Origin: Chloroflexota bacterium
GTDB lineage: Bacteria > Chloroflexota > UBA6077 > JACCZL01
DNA length: 35,122 bases
Assembly: GCA_030447245.1 (NCBI GenBank)
Contig: JAUJPG010000041.1
Location: forward strand, 1 to 35,122
Reading direction: 5' to 3'
Under the pieces are notes generated by a model that saw only the letters and a program-made list of their open reading frames with translations, was not told the DNA's origin and searched no databases. Within the stretch, counting starts at the first letter, position 1, and each line of letters opens with the position of its first letter. The translations under genes were made by a program, and so were the position numbers. Of the stretch, positions 8,638 to 16,067 are shown one piece after another.

Positions 8638-9664
8638 CGGCGCCTCTGGCGAACGCTGCTGGTATAGGCCGGGTGCTCGCTCGGGCGATCTGCTTCAGCG
8701 AGACGTTGGACCGCCAGAGGATCAGGGCACCAAGCAGGATGACGGGCACGAGCAGCGTGGCGTGCACTACCAGCGCGTAGGCGGTGGCTTGTTCGGGGGT
8801 CACGCTTCCAGCACTGACGTCCACCAGGACCTTGACCAGCACCGCGTCGAACGTCCCGACGTAGCCCGGGGACGACGGCACCAGAGTTGCGAAGTTTGCC
8901 GCCGCGCCTCCCACGACGGCGAGCGGCACGGACGCCGGCAACGGGAACCCGAGCATGAGGACGTAGAACAGGGCCAGCTCACAGGTCCACGCCAACACTG
9001 AGAGGACGGCCAGGCGCGCCAGCAGGCGCCACCCTCGAACCAGCTTGAGACCCCGCGCGAAGCTGGTTGCCAGGCGCTCGCTCAGCGCCGCCACCCGTGG
9101 CGGGAGCACGCCCGCCAGGCGCCGCCCCAGGATGGCGATGCTTTCCAAACGCCAGGTGGCCAACAGCAGCAGGGTCGCACCCGCGGCGAACGCCCCGCCG
9201 ACGGTCAGGCCGAGGACCAGGAGGTACGGCGGGGCGTCAGGGACGACGAGCAGCGCCGCAAGCAGGAGCGCGGCCAGGGCGAGGCCGTCTAGGATCCGCT
9301 CCACGACAATGCTGGCGAGCGTCGTGCCGTACGCCACACCGCACCAGCGTCCGAGGAGGTACGCGCGGGCGACCTCGCCCAGGCGGGCGGGCAGCAGGTT
9401 GTTGACGGTGAAGCCCACGACCAACGCGCGAAACAGGGTTCCGGTGGATGCGCTGCCGCGCGGCACCAGGAGGCCCCAGCGCAGGCTTCGCACCCAGAGG
9501 CCCGCGAAGTACAGGGCGATCGAGGGCACGACCAGGCGGAAGTCGGCGGCCGCCATCGCAGCCGCCAGATCGCTCAGGTCCACGGTGCGCAGCAACAACG
9601 CGACGAAGACGGCGCTGACGCCGAACCCAAGCGCCAGCCGAAGGTGTCGTCTGTTCACCGGCAC
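8630..9664 (-). CDS. Flippase-like integral membrane protein (lysylphosphatidylglycerol synthase TM domain, UPF0104)
   Basis: This is a membrane protein of about 344 residues with roughly eight hydrophobic segments, of the AglD/MprF N-domain type. Recognisable blocks are WVRSLRWGLLVPRGSAST, the signature-like VGFTVNNLLPARLGEVARAY, VERILDGLALAALLLAALLV and FATLVPSSPGYVGTFDAVLV. The start is uncertain: GTG at 9664 (before PVNRRHLRLAL) or GTG at 9658. A longer in-frame version from 9790 adds an unlikely hydrophilic leader. It is upstream of and overlaps the FAD oxidoreductase, so the two are probably co-expressed. No catalytic MprF domain is attached. Confidence 0.85.
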   Translation of the reverse strand: MPVNRRHLRLALGFGVSAVFVALLLRTVDLSDLAAAMAAADFRLVVPSIALYFAGLWVRSLRWGLLVPRGSASTGTLFRALVVGFTVNNLLPARLGEVARAYLLGRWCGVAYGTTLASIVVERILDGLALAALLLAALLVVPDAPPYLLVLGLTVGGAFAAGATLLLLATWRLESIAILGRRLAGVLPPRVAALSERLATSFARGLKLVRGWRLLARLAVLSVLAWTCELALFYVLMLGFPLPASVPLAVVGGAAANFATLVPSSPGYVGTFDAVLVKVLVDVSAGSVTPEQATAYALVVHATLLVPVILLGALILWRSNVSLKQIARASTRPIPAAFARGADG

Positions 9665-10011
9665 GTTGTAGCAGGGCCGCGCGGCGGGGGGCTTGTCCCT
9701 TGCGATGCCGAGGCTCTGACCGTCGCTAGCGGGCTGGACCCGAGTGGGCTGATCGGCCGCGTCAGGATCGGGTCCCCAGTGGACGAGCAAGCGCTCGTCG
9801 ATCGGGATGCCGAGGCGGCAGGTTGCCGGGGGCTAGCTCGAACGGCAGGATCACTGTCCAATGGTATCGATCGGGCGACGATCGGAGCAATGGCCGGGCT
9901 GCGTAACGTCGTCGAAGGCCAGGGGCAGCACTGGCCGCGGGGGCGGCGCGGGCGATGGGGCGCGCGGGAGGTTCGCTACACTGCGGGTACCGAATGGATC
10001 GGGAGCCTTGC
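9665..10011. other. Divergent intergenic region with no recognised gene
   Basis: These 347 bases separate the minus-strand flippase-like gene from the plus-strand glucosidase. Both promoters should lie here, but I could not assign a convincing -35/-10 pair. In-frame extensions of both neighbours enter the region and look non-coding. Confidence 0.5.
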
Positions 10012-11652
10012 ATGCCCCAGACCTCAGCCCCCAGACCCCAGACCCCGCCGTGGTGGCAGCGGGGGGTGATCTACCAGATTTACCCGCGCTCCTTTCAGGA
10101 CTCGGATGGGAACGGGGTCGGGGATCTGGAGGGAGTGACGGCGCGGCTGGACTACTTGAACGACGGGACGCCGGAGTCGCTGGGGGCGGACGCGATCTGG
10201 CTGTCGCCGTTCTATCCGTCGCCGATGGCCGACTTCGGGTACGACGTGGCGGACTATTGTGGGGTGGACCCGCTGTTCGGGACGCTGGAGGAGTTCGACA
10301 GGCTGGTGCGGGAGGCGCACGCACGGGGGATCCGGGTGGTGGTCGACCTGGTGGCAAACCATAGCTCGGACCGGCACCGGTGGTTCGTGGAATCGCGGTC
10401 GAGTCGGAACAACCCGAAGCGGCACTGGTACGTCTGGGCCGACCCGAAGCCGGATGGCTCGCCGCCGAACAACTGGATGAGCGAATTCCCGCGCGTGGGA
10501 CGGGCCTGGACGCTGGACGAGGCGACCGGGCAGTACTACTTTCATTCGTTCCTGCCGGAGCAGCCAGACCTGAACTGGTGGAACCCCGAAGTGCGCGAGG
10601 CGATGGACGGGGTGATGCGGTTCTGGCTGGACCGCGGGGTGGACGGCTTCCGGGTGGACGCGGCGCACCGGATCGCGACGGACCCGGAGCTGCGAGACAA
10701 CCCACTGGTGGAGACCGGTGAGGCGGAGCCGCGGCGGGACGAGAACTGGCCAGAAGTGCACGCGATCCTGCGTCGCTTCCGGCGAACGCTGGACGGCTAC
10801 GGGGCGGCGCCGGGCGAGCGGATGATGATGAGCGAAACGTACCTGAACGACCTGGCGAGCCTGGTGCGGTATTACGGCGAGGCGGGCGACGAGTTCCACC
10901 TGGTCCAGAACTTCTTGTTCCTACGGCAGCCGTGGCTGGCGACCGGCTTTCGGGCGGTGGTGGACGGGTTCGAGGCGGCGTTGCCGCCCGGCGCCTGGCC
11001 GGACTACTTCCTGAACAACCACGATCACTCGCGGGTGGCGAGCCGTTATGACGAGCACGCGGGCGCGTCGCGGGCGGGCAAGGGGCCGGCCCGGGCACGG
11101 GTGGCGGCGATGCTGCTTCTGACGCTGCGCGGGACTCCCCTGCTGTACCAGGGCGAGGAGATCGGGATGACCGACGTGCCGGTGCCGCCAGAGCGGGCGA
11201 CCGACATCGCCGGGCGGGATCCGGAACGGACGCCGATGCGCTGGGATGACTCGCCGACGGCCGGTTTCACGACCGGCGAGCCGTGGCTGCCGATCGGGTC
11301 GGACGCGGAACGGGTGAGCGTGGCGGCCCAGCGGGACGACCCGGCCTCGATGCTGAGCCTGTACCGGCGGTTGATCTGGTACCGCAAGGCGTCGCCGGCG
11401 CTGCTCCACGGGAGCTACCGGCCGCTGGGTTCGGCGCCTGAGGGGGTGTTCGCCTTTCTCCGCGCCGTCGAGGAGGAGCGGCTGCTGGTGGCGCTGAACT
11501 TTACAGGCGGGCCGTTGGACCTGGACGCAGGCGCTCTGGGCCAAACGGGCCGGCTCGAGCTTTCGACCGACCCGAATCGCTCCGACGGGGAGAGCAGCAT
11601 GCGGCCGCTCGCGCTTGGGCCGGATGAGGGGGTGGTGATCCGCCTGGCATGA
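10012..11652 (+). CDS. Alpha-glucosidase / oligo-1,6-glucosidase-like GH13 enzyme
   Basis: This is a 546-residue glycoside hydrolase of family 13, acting on alpha-glucosidic bonds of maltose, isomaltose, trehalose, sucrose or similar sugars. I start it at the ATG at 10012 because GGGAG lies six bases before it, rather than at upstream in-frame starts at 9955 or 9994. After WWQRGVIYQIYPRSFQDSDG the four GH13 regions are intact: DLVANHSSD (I), GFRVDAAH with nucleophile Asp216 (II), MSETY with acid/base Glu275 (III) and NNHDHSR with Asp338 (IV). A C-terminal beta domain follows. No signal peptide is present, so it is cytoplasmic. Specificity cannot be assigned. Confidence 0.93.
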   Translation: MPQTSAPRPQTPPWWQRGVIYQIYPRSFQDSDGNGVGDLEGVTARLDYLNDGTPESLGADAIWLSPFYPSPMADFGYDVADYCGVDPLFGTLEEFDRLVREAHARGIRVVVDLVANHSSDRHRWFVESRSSRNNPKRHWYVWADPKPDGSPPNNWMSEFPRVGRAWTLDEATGQYYFHSFLPEQPDLNWWNPEVREAMDGVMRFWLDRGVDGFRVDAAHRIATDPELRDNPLVETGEAEPRRDENWPEVHAILRRFRRTLDGYGAAPGERMMMSETYLNDLASLVRYYGEAGDEFHLVQNFLFLRQPWLATGFRAVVDGFEAALPPGAWPDYFLNNHDHSRVASRYDEHAGASRAGKGPARARVAAMLLLTLRGTPLLYQGEEIGMTDVPVPPERATDIAGRDPERTPMRWDDSPTAGFTTGEPWLPIGSDAERVSVAAQRDDPASMLSLYRRLIWYRKASPALLHGSYRPLGSAPEGVFAFLRAVEEERLLVALNFTGGPLDLDAGALGQTGRLELSTDPNRSDGESSMRPLALGPDEGVVIRLA

Positions 11653-11777
11653 GGGGGCCTCGCAACCCCCGCGGGTTCTCGCAGGCGGGAGCGGCGGCAC
11701 AATCGATCCCTTCGACCGTCGACTCCGCTGAACGTGGGCTGACGCCCACGCCGAGACTACGACATGAGGACACGCCC

Positions 11778-13037
11778 ATGCCCGACCCTGCCGACCTGAC
11801 CGGTCAGTTTCCGATCGACGTGGACGCCGCGACGATCCAGCGCCACATCGACGAGCTTGGCGCGATCGGCGAGCACCCGGAGGGCGGGCTGTATCGCGCG
11901 CTGTACACCCCGTCCTGGGAAACTGGGATGGCGCTCGTCGAAAGCTGGCTGGCGGAGATCGGCCTGGAGACACGGCGCGACGCCGTCGGCAACCTGTTCG
12001 GCCGGCTGGCCGGCACCGAGAGCGACCGCGTCGTCCTGACCGGTTCGCACATCGACACCGTCAAACAAGGCGGCAAGTATGATGGCGCGCTCGGCATCCA
12101 CGCGGCGATCGCCGCCGTCGGCGCGCTCAAGACCGCGTTCGGCCATCCGCGGACGACGCTCGAGGTGTACGTCATCTGCGAGGAGGAGGGCAGCCGCTTC
12201 CACAGCGACTTCTGGGGCTCGCGCGCCCTGCTCGGCCGGATCGCGCCTGACGAGGTCGAGTCGCTCACCGACGCGGATGGCGTGACCATCGGCCAGGCCA
12301 TGCGCGAGCGTGGGTTCGACCCGGCCGGGATTCCGTCGGCGCAGCGCGCCGACGTCGAGGCCTTCGTCGAGCTGCACATCGAACAGGGCCGAATCCTCAA
12401 CGACGAAGGCTATGACGTCGGGGTGGTCGACACGATCACCGGGCAGCGGCACTACCGCGTCCGGGTGAGCGGTCAACAGGATCACGCCGGCACGACGCCG
12501 ATGGACCTACGCCGCGACGCGGTGGCTGGTGCCGCCGAGATGATCGAGCGGATCACGTCGGCGGCCGCGGGGATCGGCCGGCCTGCCGTGGCGACGATCG
12601 GGACGCTCGCGGTCAGCCCCGGCGCGGTGAACATCGTCCCGGGCGCTTGTACCTTCTCCATCGACACGCGCCATTCGGACGTTGCTGGGCGGCGAGCGCT
12701 TCTCAGGACGATCGAGTCGATCCTGCGCGAGGTGGCCGACCGACGCGGGCTCGGCCTCGATCTGGAGCAACTGACCGACCATGAGCCGGTGCCGATGACG
12801 CCCGCGATCCGCGATCTCGTCGAGGCATCAGCGCGTGCCGAGGGACTGCGTTATCTGGTGATGCCGAGTGGAGCCGGCCACGACAGCCAGCTCATGGCCC
12901 AGCATCTCCCGACCGGCATGATCTTCGTGCCCAGCCGGGACGGCCGCAGCCACACCCCCGCGGAGCACACCGAGATCGAGCGCGTCGTCCCCGGCGTCCG
13001 GGTGTTGGCGCGCACCCTGCACCGCCTCGCCTACTGA
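11778..13037 (+). CDS. M20 family Zn-dependent amidohydrolase (allantoate amidohydrolase / N-carbamoyl-L-amino-acid hydrolase type)
   Basis: This is a 419-residue metallo-amidase of the hydantoinase/carbamoylase group that releases a carbamoyl group or ammonia from ureido compounds. The start ATG at 11778 has GAGGA seven bases upstream; a start at 11649 overlapping the glucosidase would give an unlikely leader. Metal ligands are visible in GSHIDTVKQGGKYDG (His91, Asp102), CEEEGSRF (Glu136/137), ELHIEQG (His200) and the terminal SHTPAEHTE. GQQDHAGTTPMDLRRDA belongs to the dimerisation lid domain, and PSGAGHDSQLMA is also family-typical. It suggests use of purine-derived or hydantoin-derived nitrogen; a purine permease lies far downstream at 31387-32808. 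The exact substrate is uncertain. Confidence 0.93.
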   Translation: MPDPADLTGQFPIDVDAATIQRHIDELGAIGEHPEGGLYRALYTPSWETGMALVESWLAEIGLETRRDAVGNLFGRLAGTESDRVVLTGSHIDTVKQGGKYDGALGIHAAIAAVGALKTAFGHPRTTLEVYVICEEEGSRFHSDFWGSRALLGRIAPDEVESLTDADGVTIGQAMRERGFDPAGIPSAQRADVEAFVELHIEQGRILNDEGYDVGVVDTITGQRHYRVRVSGQQDHAGTTPMDLRRDAVAGAAEMIERITSAAAGIGRPAVATIGTLAVSPGAVNIVPGACTFSIDTRHSDVAGRRALLRTIESILREVADRRGLGLDLEQLTDHEPVPMTPAIRDLVEASARAEGLRYLVMPSGAGHDSQLMAQHLPTGMIFVPSRDGRSHTPAEHTEIERVVPGVRVLARTLHRLAY

Positions 13038-13092
13038 GCAAGCGTCCCGAGCTGCCGGCGACGCGGACGCGACCGCGTGGGCACGTGCGATC

Positions 13093-13662
13093 TCACACGG
13101 GCTCGGGACGGCTTTGGACGCGCTTGGCGAGGAAGATGTCGGGCTTGCCGGGGCCGTTGGCGTCGGGCATGACGCCGACGATGGTGAAGCCGAGGCGTTG
13201 GTAGAACTCGTAGGGGTGGCCGCCGAGGTTGCGGATCCGAGCGAGGTGGGCGAGCGGGTCGGGGTACAGATCGAGGCCGGCGAGGGAGGTCTGGCCGGCC
13301 TCGTCGTCGGCGCCAAGCCAGAGAGTGTGGCCGCCGCGCGCCGCGACTTGCGACTCGAGGTCGGCGAGGAGGGCGCGGCCAATGCCCTGTCGACGGTGGG
13401 CCGGGCCGACGACGAGTGGGTGCAGCTCCCAGACGTTGCCGTCGTAGGTGCCGATGCCGCCGACCCAGCCGACAACGGTGCCATCGTCGGCCAGCGCGAC
13501 GCGGCTGACGCGGTCAGGGCCGAACGACTCGCGGACCTCGGCCAGGGCGACGTGCAGCGTAGGCCAGGCGTTCGGCCAGTGCTCGGCGAAGCCTTCGACC
13601 AGCAGGGCGCCTATCTGGCGGATGGTTTCTTCGTCGTCGGGATGGGGGGCGACGATGCGCAT
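13093..13662 (-). CDS. GNAT acetyltransferase resembling aminoglycoside 6'-N-acetyltransferase AAC(6')-Ii
   Basis: This 189-residue GNAT protein shares unusually specific blocks with the Enterococcus faecium AAC(6')-Ii family (182 residues): WELHPLVV (79-86), a DLY motif near 131, HPYEFYQRLGF, IVGVMPDANG and GKPDIFLAK, with a C-terminal SRPEP tail. The acetyl-CoA pyrophosphate loop is RRQGIGRALL (residues 90-99). Glu79 and His81 align with Glu72 and His74 of AAC(6')-Ii, which line its active site. It is the last gene of a minus-strand run of small VOC and helix-hairpin-helix proteins. It could acetylate aminoglycosides or, as proposed for chromosomal AAC(6') enzymes, small polyamines or basic peptides. 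Family membership is firm, but drug resistance is not shown. Confidence 0.88.
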   Translation of the reverse strand: MRIVAPHPDDEETIRQIGALLVEGFAEHWPNAWPTLHVALAEVRESFGPDRVSRVALADDGTVVGWVGGIGTYDGNVWELHPLVVGPAHRRQGIGRALLADLESQVAARGGHTLWLGADDEAGQTSLAGLDLYPDPLAHLARIRNLGGHPYEFYQRLGFTIVGVMPDANGPGKPDIFLAKRVQSRPEPV

Positions 13663-13698
13663 GGGGCGGTTGTCAGTCGAGGCCCGGACGTTAGCGGT

Positions 13699-14037
13699 CT
13701 AGTGCTGGGTGACGCAGAACTCGTTGCCCTCGGGGTCGGTGAGGACGGTCCATTCAGTAGCGTACTCGTTGTGGGTGTCGTGTCGGGTGGCGCCGAGATT
13801 GACGAGGCGGGCGATCTCGGCCCCGCGGTCAGCAGCGTGAAAATCGAGGTGCATCCGGTTCTTGGCGGTCTTCGCTTCGGGGACCTTGATGAAGAGCATG
13901 CGGACGCCATGTTCGTCGGGCTTCAGCATCGCGAAGTAGGGGCTGGCCTCGGCGACATCCCGCCCGATTGCTTCGGACCAGAAGGCGGCCAGCCGGACCG
14001 GGTCGGCGGCGTCGAGTGTGATGTTCACCAGTTGCAT
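13699..14037 (-). CDS. VOC (glyoxalase/bleomycin-resistance) family protein
   Basis: This is a 112-residue single vicinal-oxygen-chelate protein. It opens with MQLVNITLDAADPVRLAAFW, continues with MLFIKVPEAKTAKNRMHLDF, and ends with WTVLTDPEGNEFCVTQ, the usual closing strand of the fold. The start ATG at 14037 has a GGAGG ribosome site (bases 14047-14051 on the opposite strand). An in-frame upstream extension to 14409 overlaps other genes and is rejected. Its group (glyoxalase-like domain, often called VOC family) is abundant in Actinobacteria and Chloroflexota. Substrates include metabolites, toxins and drugs, and none can be assigned here. It lies between the AAC(6')-like gene and a VOC remnant. 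Confidence 0.85.
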   Translation of the reverse strand: MQLVNITLDAADPVRLAAFWSEAIGRDVAEASPYFAMLKPDEHGVRMLFIKVPEAKTAKNRMHLDFHAADRGAEIARLVNLGATRHDTHNEYATEWTVLTDPEGNEFCVTQH

Positions 14038-14144
14038 GCAGGTGCCCTCCTCGAACTCGTTAGACTGGACGACGTGAGCTCGTGGCGCGGAACCAGGGGT
14101 GTCCGCTGTTGGTCGGAGGAGGCGCTCGGGCTCGAGCCGCGTCG

Positions 14145-14249
14145 CTACATCTGGCTCGCAATCTCTACGAGGACGCTGTCGAGATCGCGGACGTAGGCAA
14201 CGGCCTGTGGGACGTCCTTGACGTAGAGGATGGTGTAGCCAAGCTTCAT
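14145..14249 (-). pseudogene. VOC family remnant with an in-frame internal deletion (34 codons)
   Basis: An ATG at 14249 opens a 34-codon frame. It begins MKLGYTILYVKDVP, the usual N-terminus of a VOC protein, and runs straight into VAYVRDLDSVLVEIASQM, the usual C-terminus. The roughly 90 residues expected between them are absent, and the reading frame is kept. The start overlaps the stop of the upstream Cdd1-like gene as ATGA, so it may still be translated by coupling. I read it as a deletion relic. A functional micropeptide is possible but unlikely, because the metal-binding core is gone. Confidence 0.65.
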
Positions 14250-14563
14250 CGAGGCGTCTCCTGTCGAGCCTTGTCGCGGGCTTTGCGCTCGGGAGTGAAG
14301 TGCCACCAGGGGCGAGGCGGGCCGCCACGGGCGAAGTCGATAGCGGCGGTGAAGGTGTCGAGGACGCAGGGGTCGTGCCGGGTGCCGTCGATACGGCAGA
14401 GCTCGTCATACAACTGCTCGGGGTCGCGGTGGACGAGGTCGTCCGACCTGGTAATCCCGAGACGGAGGAGGTCTCGGGCCATGGCCGGACCGATGTTGGG
14501 GATGTTCTGGAGCTCGGCGGTGGGGCCGGATGCTCGCTTCGGCTTCGTTGGGCGGGGCTTCAT
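14246..14563 (-). CDS. Cdd1-family helix-hairpin-helix protein
   Basis: This is a 105-residue protein of the Cdd1 ('pathogenicity locus') family. A short basic N-terminus (MKPRPTKPKR) is followed by a helix-hairpin-helix, LQNIPNIGPAMARDLLRLGI, then the family segments DPEQLYDELCRIDGTRHDPC and an aromatic PRPWWHF near the end. The HhH suggests non-specific DNA contact, but the cellular role is not known. I chose the ATG at 14563. A start at 14623 would add 20 residues that match nothing in the family. The stop overlaps the next start (ATGA at 14246-14249), so these genes are translationally coupled. Confidence 0.85.
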   Translation of the reverse strand: MKPRPTKPKRASGPTAELQNIPNIGPAMARDLLRLGITRSDDLVHRDPEQLYDELCRIDGTRHDPCVLDTFTAAIDFARGGPPRPWWHFTPERKARDKARQETPR

Positions 14564-14645
14564 TGAACTCGGCTCACCCTGCCATGCATTGGCTTCGTTC
14601 CCCTGAAAAGCGCCCACCCACACCTCGCCGACGCTGCTGGTGTCT

Positions 14646-15008
14646 TCACGCTGGAGCGGGCTGGGCGGGGACCCAGGCGTGAAGAATTCGGCCGTCGGAG
14701 TCGCGGAAGGCGAAGGTGCGGCCGAACGGCTCGTCGTGAGGCTCGGTCACCATCTCGACGCCGCGCTCCTTCCAGACGCGGTAGGCGGCGTCGACATCGT
14801 CCACCTGCAGGAACAGCATCACGTCGCCCGGGGTGCGGGGCGCGGGTGTGTTCATAACCGCCCACGTGGTGCCCTCGCGCGTGGTGAACTGGCTGAACTC
14901 GTCCTCGTAATCATCCTCGGTGTTCAGTCCGCGCTGCTCGGTGAAGAAGCGGCGCGCTCTGGGCATGTCGTCGGTGGTAACGATGGCGTAGGTCAGTCCC
15001 TTGATCAC
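14646..15008 (-). CDS. VOC (glyoxalase/dioxygenase superfamily) protein
   Basis: This is a 120-residue single-domain VOC protein starting MIKGLTYAIVTTDDMPRARR, with FTEQRGLNTEDDYEDEF, then VMLFLQVDDVDAAYRVWKER and the closing FGRTFAFRDSDGRILHAW. The order of beta-alpha-beta-beta-beta modules is complete, in contrast to the remnant at 14145-14249. It is the first gene of the small-gene run on this strand. The metal ligands and substrate are not certain. Roles in aldehyde detoxification or antibiotic binding are known for relatives, but nothing here picks one. Confidence 0.86.
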   Translation of the reverse strand: MIKGLTYAIVTTDDMPRARRFFTEQRGLNTEDDYEDEFSQFTTREGTTWAVMNTPAPRTPGDVMLFLQVDDVDAAYRVWKERGVEMVTEPHDEPFGRTFAFRDSDGRILHAWVPAQPAPA

Positions 15009-15065
15009 GATGCGCCTCCCTGGTGTAGATGCTGACCGGCCGCGTGCGCCGACCAGGATGCCAGC

Positions 15066-16067
15066 TTACGGGAGGGCTGCTGACACCGTTATGGCAGGAG
15101 CCGAATGGATGTTCGAGGGATCGTCCAGATTCGTGTCACCGGCGTGGCGGAAGAGGATGGCGCGGGCTTCCTGGGTGAGGCGGGCGCGTAGGTGGAGAGG
15201 GCCGAGGACGTTGGCGGCGGAGCCCCAGGACAGAATCCAGCTCAGGAGCGCGGACTCGTCGCGCAGGGCGTAGACGAAGATCGGCCCGGCCGCGTCCTGC
15301 TCCTCGCAGAGGAAGGTCCAGGCCTGGCGTTCGCGGACCCAGCGGACGACGGCCGAGTCGAAGCGAATCCGGGCGACCGGCAGGTGGCGGATCGGCTCGC
15401 CGTGATCGGGATCGACGGCGTGGCGCTCGGCGGGGGTGAAGCGCTCGTCGAGGACGTCGAGCCGGTCGATACGATCGAGGCGAAAGAAGCGCGGGGCCTG
15501 GCGCAGGCGGCAGTAGGCGGCGAGGTGCCAGGCTTCGAAGAGGTTGACGAGCCTGTACGGCTCGACGTCACGCTCGTCGGGCGCGTCCCGCCGGTAAGCG
15601 TGGTAGAGGAGGCGGACGACGCGGCGCTGCTGGATGGCCGATCGGAGTCGGGGCAGGCCCGGGTCGTCGGCGAGGCGTCCGAAGGTAGGGAAAGCAATCT
15701 CGCGCCGCCAGCGGGCGACATCCTCGCGCCGGCTTGGCGGCAGGATGCCGGCGAGCTTGGCACGTGCGTCGTCGGCGGCACGGCGCAGCTCGGCGTCGAC
15801 GCGGTCACGGACGAACTCGCCGCCGAGCATCAACAGCGCGGCCTTGGATTCGGTGAAGCTGAGCGGGGGCAGGAAATAGCCGTCCATCAGGCGGTAGCCC
15901 TTGCCGGGCGTGGCGACGACCGGGACGCCGCCCTCGGAGAGGGCCTGGATGTCGCGGTAGACGGTGCGGACGCTGATCTCGAAACGGCGCGCCAGGTCTT
16001 CGGCCCGCAGCTCGCCGCGCGCCTGAAACTCCAGGAGGATCGCCATCAGCCGGTCGGTCCGGTTCAT
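15066..16067 (-). CDS. WYL-domain transcriptional regulator with DeoR-type HTH
   Basis: This is a regulator of about 333 residues. The N-terminal winged helix (MNRTDRLMAILLEFQARGEL, then LARRFEISVRTVYRDIQALS as recognition helix) is followed by GVPVVATPGKGYRLMDGYFL and a WYL ligand-sensing domain from about residue 140 (VEPYRLVNLFEAWHLAAYCR). The C-terminal WCX extension contains the FVYALRDESALLSWILSWGS segment. The start ATG overlaps the stop of the upstream FAD reductase gene as ATGA at 16064-16067. It therefore probably controls that operon, perhaps by autoregulation. WYL proteins sense nucleic acids or nucleotides in several systems, but no defence genes are adjacent. Confidence 0.92.
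   Translation of the reverse strand: MNRTDRLMAILLEFQARGELRAEDLARRFEISVRTVYRDIQALSEGGVPVVATPGKGYRLMDGYFLPPLSFTESKAALLMLGGEFVRDRVDAELRRAADDARAKLAGILPPSRREDVARWRREIAFPTFGRLADDPGLPRLRSAIQQRRVVRLLYHAYRRDAPDERDVEPYRLVNLFEAWHLAAYCRLRQAPRFFRLDRIDRLDVLDERFTPAERHAVDPDHGEPIRHLPVARIRFDSAVVRWVRERQAWTFLCEEQDAAGPIFVYALRDESALLSWILSWGSAANVLGPLHLRARLTQEARAILFRHAGDTNLDDPSNIHSAPAITVSAALP

Noticed and set aside
9851..11098. 415-codon open frame on the minus strand
   Set aside because: Antisense to the GH13 enzyme; Pro/Ser/Arg-rich shadow with no domain.
13081..13088. CACGTG core as an additional parS site
   Set aside because: The flanks do not match the consensus; only the hexamer is shared. The same applies to the cores near 15760, 18983, 19832 and 23202.
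13043..13110. Inverted repeat CGTCCCGAGC / GCTCGGGACG as a shared terminator
   Set aside because: The loop is 48 bases, one arm is inside the acetyltransferase gene, and no T-run follows; chance is likely.
15066..16067. WYL regulator as part of a phage-defence island
   Set aside because: Its overlapping partner is an FAD reductase and no nuclease, helicase or restriction gene is adjacent; the Uma2 gene is about 8 kb away.
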